Notes under the pieces: generated by a model
Databases searched by the model: none
Seen by the model: only the letters and a program-made list of their open reading frames with translations
What the model was told of the DNA's origin: nothing
Origin: a bacterium
Lineage (GTDB): Bacteria > CAYTYR01 > UBA6262
DNA length: 64,000 nucleotides
Reading direction: 5' to 3'
Assembly (NCBI GenBank): GCA_028712365.1
Contig: JAQTQE010000005.1
Location: 1 to 64,000 of the forward strand
In this document: in pieces, positions 60,384 to 64,000 of the stretch
Numbering within the stretch: position 1 is the stretch's first letter
Layout of the letters: each line of letters begins with the position of its first letter
Translations under genes and position numbers: made by a program

Positions 60384-60427
60384 AGAAAAAGAATCCCGTC
60401 AAGTTTAGTGACGGGATTCTGATTTTT
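60384..60427. terminator. Bidirectional terminator between convergent genes
   Basis: GAATCCCGTCA-agtttag-TGACGGGATTC flanked by A-rich and T-rich tracts. Confidence 0.85.
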
Positions 60428-60428
60428 C

Positions 60429-60448
60429 CCTGCCTATTGGCAGGCAGG
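60429..60448. repeat. Short palindrome CCTGCCTATTGGCAGGCAGG
   Basis: Reverse complement CCTGCCTGCCAATAGGCAGG differs from 26699-26718 only at the central GG/AA. Confidence 0.8.
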
Positions 60449-60479
60449 TATCAACTATCAACAATGAACTATCAACTGT
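60449..60479. repeat. TATCAAC word array before rpsI stop
   Basis: tatcaactatcaacaatgaactatcaactg. Confidence 0.5.
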
Positions 60480-60483
60480 TTTT

Positions 60484-60876
60484 TTATCTCTTAGAGAACT
60501 GGAATCTCTTCCTGGCTTTTGGCCGTCCAGGTTTTTTACGTTCCACTACTCTGGGATCACGAGTTAAGAATCCGGCTTTCTTTAACGCCCCATGATTACT
60601 GGGATCAGCCTTATCCAAAGCTCTGGCAATACTATGCCTGACAGCTCCAGCTTGTCCTACACTGCCTCCGCCATAGACCTTAATACTGATATCGTATCTA
60701 TTGGTAGCCTTTACTGCTTTAAGCGGCTCCATCACGATCGCCATTAAAGTCTCATCTTTTTGAAAATACTCTTCAAAGGTTTTATCGTTAATAGTAATAG
60801 TACCCTGTCCATCAACCAGGACGGCACGGGCTATGGAGTTCTTTCTTCTGCCTACAGTTTGAATCTTCTCTGCCAT
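60484..60876 (-). CDS. rpsI: 30S ribosomal protein S9
   Basis: TVGRRKNSIARAVL; C-terminus GRPKARKRFQFSKR. Confidence 0.96.
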   Translation of the reverse strand: MAEKIQTVGRRKNSIARAVLVDGQGTITINDKTFEEYFQKDETLMAIVMEPLKAVKATNRYDISIKVYGGGSVGQAGAVRHSIARALDKADPSNHGALKKAGFLTRDPRVVERKKPGRPKARKRFQFSKR

Positions 60877-60880
60877 GTAC

Positions 60881-61315
60881 CTAACCTCTCATCTCATATT
60901 TTTCGCTATTTTGGTAACTTGCCGGTATGGCTGATCCTTTTACTACTTTTAATCTTTTGATCATTTTATCCCGCAGCTTATTCGGCGGCAGCATGCCTTT
61001 AACCGCCATAACCACTGCTTTCTCGGGATTTTTTTTCATTAAGATACTATACGGGGTAAGAGTCTGGCCCCCGGGATAACCGGAATAACGGAAATCAAAT
61101 TTCTGGATAAGCTTCTTGCCGGTCAAAACAACTTTTTCGGCATTAATGATCACTACGCCATCTCCTAAATCCTGATGCGGAGAAAATTCAGGCTTACCTT
61201 TGCCGCGCAATAAAGAAGCAACTTCAGAAGCTATGCGCCCCAGTATTTTGCCTTCGGCATCAATAAGATACCATTTCTTTTTTATATCATCTTTGTTTAC
61301 GATCGTGGTCTTCAT
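60881..61315 (-). CDS. rplM: 50S ribosomal protein L13
   Basis: KKWYLIDAEGKILGRIASEVASLLRGKGKPEFSPHQDLGDGVVIINA. Confidence 0.96.
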   Translation of the reverse strand: MKTTIVNKDDIKKKWYLIDAEGKILGRIASEVASLLRGKGKPEFSPHQDLGDGVVIINAEKVVLTGKKLIQKFDFRYSGYPGGQTLTPYSILMKKNPEKAVVMAVKGMLPPNKLRDKMIKRLKVVKGSAIPASYQNSEKYEMRG

Positions 61316-61416
61316 TTCTTTCTACTCCACCTTTCCCTGCGTTTTCCTCAATTGAAAATGAGATTAATAAGTATAACTAAAATATCCTTTAAAGTCAAGT
61401 ATTATTATATATTTTA

Positions 61417-64000
61417 TCAATCCACTGCCCCGGCTGTCACATTAACGAACATTTCCTGCCTGGAAGTGCCGATATCCAGGCTTAGCGGCGCGGTAAACCT
61501 GATATACAATTTCCTGACCCCGTCAACCGGGATATTTGCGCCGGACTGGTCACCGGCAAAACGGGTCGCGGTGCTTCTTACTGCCGTCGAAGACATTACT
61601 TGCGTAGCGACAGTCCAGAATACTGCTCCTTCGGAACTGCCAAAAGCGCCTAATAAGATATAATGATTGGCGGTAGTATTATTGGAATCTGCGGTCCAGC
61701 CGGCAGGATTAGTCACGCTTAATGATGTGGTCATGGGCACACCGCCGATATTGGTAACCGTTATAGGTCCACCTGTTTTGGTAGCCCCCGCCGCCATAGT
61801 CCCAAGATCAATAACATCACCCTCAACCAAGATGCCAATGCCGGAACTACGGGCAATACAATAATAAACATTGGACATATCCGATTGATTACTCTCCGTA
61901 TCCCTGGTAGCAACGGCAAAATAGTAACCCAATCCGGGAGTAAGACCAGTCAGGGAATGTGATTCTGTGGTTCCGGGAGTGCCAGGCGTCCAAGACTGAG
62001 TGTAGGTTGTAGCACTGGTAAAATCACTTGGATCGGAGATATAAGCGGCTGAATATTTGACAATATAACTAGTATTTGTATAATCACCGGCCGGAGCCGT
62101 CCAGGTAAGATTCACACTGCCAGGACTACTGCCAATAGTTGCTTTCAAGTCATCGATCATTGCCGGTCCAGGGCCAAGGAACTGAATATCATCGATATAA
62201 ATGACCGGGTCAACATTCTGGATCCGTCTCATATTCACCAGTACCAATCCATTCACATCGGTCAGATCCGTATTGCTTAGATCTATAGCATAAGTTTGCC
62301 ACTCGGTAGTTAAAGTCATCCAGGAGGTTTTAACATTAACCGTATCCCCGCTATCGCCACCGACACCAAACTGCACCTGAATAGCATTCGCGTTCGTATC
62401 AGCTGCCCTGGCTTTAATGATCATGGCAGAGTAATTGCTCATATTAATGCCAACCCCGCCATTGGCCCGCCATTGGCCACTGGCTTGGACAAAAAACCCG
62501 GCCCAAGCGGCACGATTCGGATCATACGTGATCTTCACGCAGTTTGATCCCTGCGCCGGATTGTCAGGGCTATTCGAAACCATTTTCATAGCATCAGTAT
62601 GGTTATTCTCAGCCATCCAGCCAGTAGGCAGATAACGCCAGGAATCATCATAGATATAAAGTATTTTATTATAGGGGGAACTATTACCTACCACTGTATA
62701 CTCAACGATCAGACTATAGATAATTGGCGAAACAAAAGGATTGATTGAGGATATTTCCGCTTTCCAGTAAAGTTTGGTCCCGCTCGTATTAGCAAAGGTA
62801 TGGGTAACACCGCTTGTCACGCTTTCATAGCTAATACCGTCATTGGATAAAAACAAGTTAATAGTCTGTCCATTGGCATAGGAACTACTGAAAACCCTGG
62901 CAGATAATATAGGTGTGCTATTCGGATACAGCACATCATCGGAATACGCTACTGCCGATAAAGCATATCCTCCACCGTTTTCAGTCTGGGTAATAGTCCA
63001 GTCACTGGCATTATTAGCGCCAGCCGAAGTTAATTTCTGGCTAAAAACATCAAAATCCGCACTGCGGTACGCGTACCAGGTAAGATACAGGCTATTATCA
63101 GCGCTGTCGATCTCAAAACTCGGATCATAGCCGGTATAGGACAACGCATTAGCAGAAGGATTATCACCGACATTTACTTTTATTCCTGCCGTTGTCCATT
63201 GCGCCGTACCGCTGGTATTAAAGCGCTGGGCATACAGGTCCAGCTTGCCAGTTGTGCGTTTATCTTCCCAGATAACATTAGGAGCATTAGTAGAATCGAG
63301 CCGGACCTTGGGATTCGTTTGGTTATAATAGCTGGCGTCAGCATAAACTTTTTTAGCAGTCCAGCCGCTAATGGTAGATCCGCTGGTATTGATCGCAGTT
63401 ATATAGATATCCTGGCCAGTCACATAGGAAGGATCTGTTTGGCTCCAGACTACATAACTATTCCCTGAGGCATCAGTAGCTATGTCTGCCCCGTAAATAC
63501 TGCTGGAAGAGCCTATCGTGACACGACCACCCCAGGCTTCTGTACCGCTGGAATTATATTTATCCAAAAAAAGTTCTTTTTTGAAAGTAGTATAATTATA
63601 ACTGGAATAAATGACAAAATAATTATCCGAACTATCACGTCCAGCCGTGGTTAGATCAACATAAGCCGGTTCAGAGGTTGAACCTAGCAAACGTATGGAA
63701 TTGCCTACCCGGGACCCTGTTCCGCTGGGATCCACTTTCTGCATATAGACACCGCTGCCGTTGTTCCAAAAGAATGATAACGAACCGTCGCTATTGACCA
63801 GCCCGGTGACATATCCATTGTAATCAGTAACAGACACAGAATTACCACCACTGTCAGTACCATTTACCTGGAAGTCCCCGCTATTCCACAGTCGGGCGCC
63901 GGTACTATCGAATTTTTGCAACCATAAACTGTTATTCATCACCCAAAAAATATAAACAGATGTACCATCATTGATCATTTTAACATACGTTGAGAAATAT
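61417..64000 (-). CDS. Large secreted multi-domain protein (FN3-like domain), 5' end beyond window
   Basis: LTWTAPAGDYTNTSYIVKYSA...GLTPGLGYYFAVATRDTESNQSDMSN FN3-like; frame stays open to the right edge. Confidence 0.75.
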   Translation of the reverse strand, partial: YFSTYVKMINDGTSVYIFWVMNNSLWLQKFDSTGARLWNSGDFQVNGTDSGGNSVSVTDYNGYVTGLVNSDGSLSFFWNNGSGVYMQKVDPSGTGSRVGNSIRLLGSTSEPAYVDLTTAGRDSSDNYFVIYSSYNYTTFKKELFLDKYNSSGTEAWGGRVTIGSSSSIYGADIATDASGNSYVVWSQTDPSYVTGQDIYITAINTSGSTISGWTAKKVYADASYYNQTNPKVRLDSTNAPNVIWEDKRTTGKLDLYAQRFNTSGTAQWTTAGIKVNVGDNPSANALSYTGYDPSFEIDSADNSLYLTWYAYRSADFDVFSQKLTSAGANNASDWTITQTENGGGYALSAVAYSDDVLYPNSTPILSARVFSSSYANGQTINLFLSNDGISYESVTSGVTHTFANTSGTKLYWKAEISSINPFVSPIIYSLIVEYTVVGNSSPYNKILYIYDDSWRYLPTGWMAENNHTDAMKMVSNSPDNPAQGSNCVKITYDPNRAAWAGFFVQASGQWRANGGVGINMSNYSAMIIKARAADTNANAIQVQFGVGGDSGDTVNVKTSWMTLTTEWQTYAIDLSNTDLTDVNGLVLVNMRRIQNVDPVIYIDDIQFLGPGPAMIDDLKATIGSSPGSVNLTWTAPAGDYTNTSYIVKYSAAYISDPSDFTSATTYTQSWTPGTPGTTESHSLTGLTPGLGYYFAVATRDTESNQSDMSNVYYCIARSSGIGILVEGDVIDLGTMAAGATKTGGPITVTNIGGVPMTTSLSVTNPAGWTADSNNTTANHYILLGAFGSSEGAVFWTVATQVMSSTAVRSTATRFAGDQSGANIPVDGVRKLYIRFTAPLSLDIGTSRQEMFVNVTAGAVD

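Overview
The window is 64 kb of what looks like an uncultivated, probably diderm bacterium; the phylum cannot be fixed from sequence alone. Almost all coding is on the minus strand. In transcription order (right to left) it holds: a large secreted FN3-like protein fragment; rplM-rpsI; argC-argJ-Sua5/YrdC-LMW phosphatase-glyA-wecA-like-wecB; a fused double-ATPase ECF protein; a beta-barrel protein; secE-nusG-rplK-rplA-rplJ-rplL-rpoB-rpoC-rpsL-rpsG-fusA-tuf; a complete S10/spc/alpha ribosomal run (no rpmD) ending at rpoA-rplQ; mreB-mreC-mreD-mrdA-rodA; trmJ; a small AT-rich accessory patch with a predicted PD-(D/E)XK protein and a zinc-ribbon protein; a TIGR03960-type radical SAM gene; a GxxExxY protein; RNase G; and several envelope or secreted proteins. 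Only one convincing gene (59725-60348) is on the plus strand. The most unusual content lies in the gaps. One class is degenerate 'word' arrays, often arranged as imperfect inverted pairs. One family is a ~37-bp CGAAT-phased half-element present five times. It flanks the GxxExxY gene in inverted orientation, occurs as a near-empty inverted pair after the LMW-phosphatase gene, and supplies the N-termini of GxxExxY and TrmJ and the C-terminus of the phosphatase. Other families occupy many junctions of the normally compact ribosomal operon and appear to extend in frame into wecB and argJ. A second class is short GC-rich palindromes. There is also a 51-bp duplication of a gene start around an inserted zinc-ribbon ORF, and an unassigned promoter-leader-terminator upstream of the HEAT-repeat gene. 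All product names come from reading translations; no database search was run.
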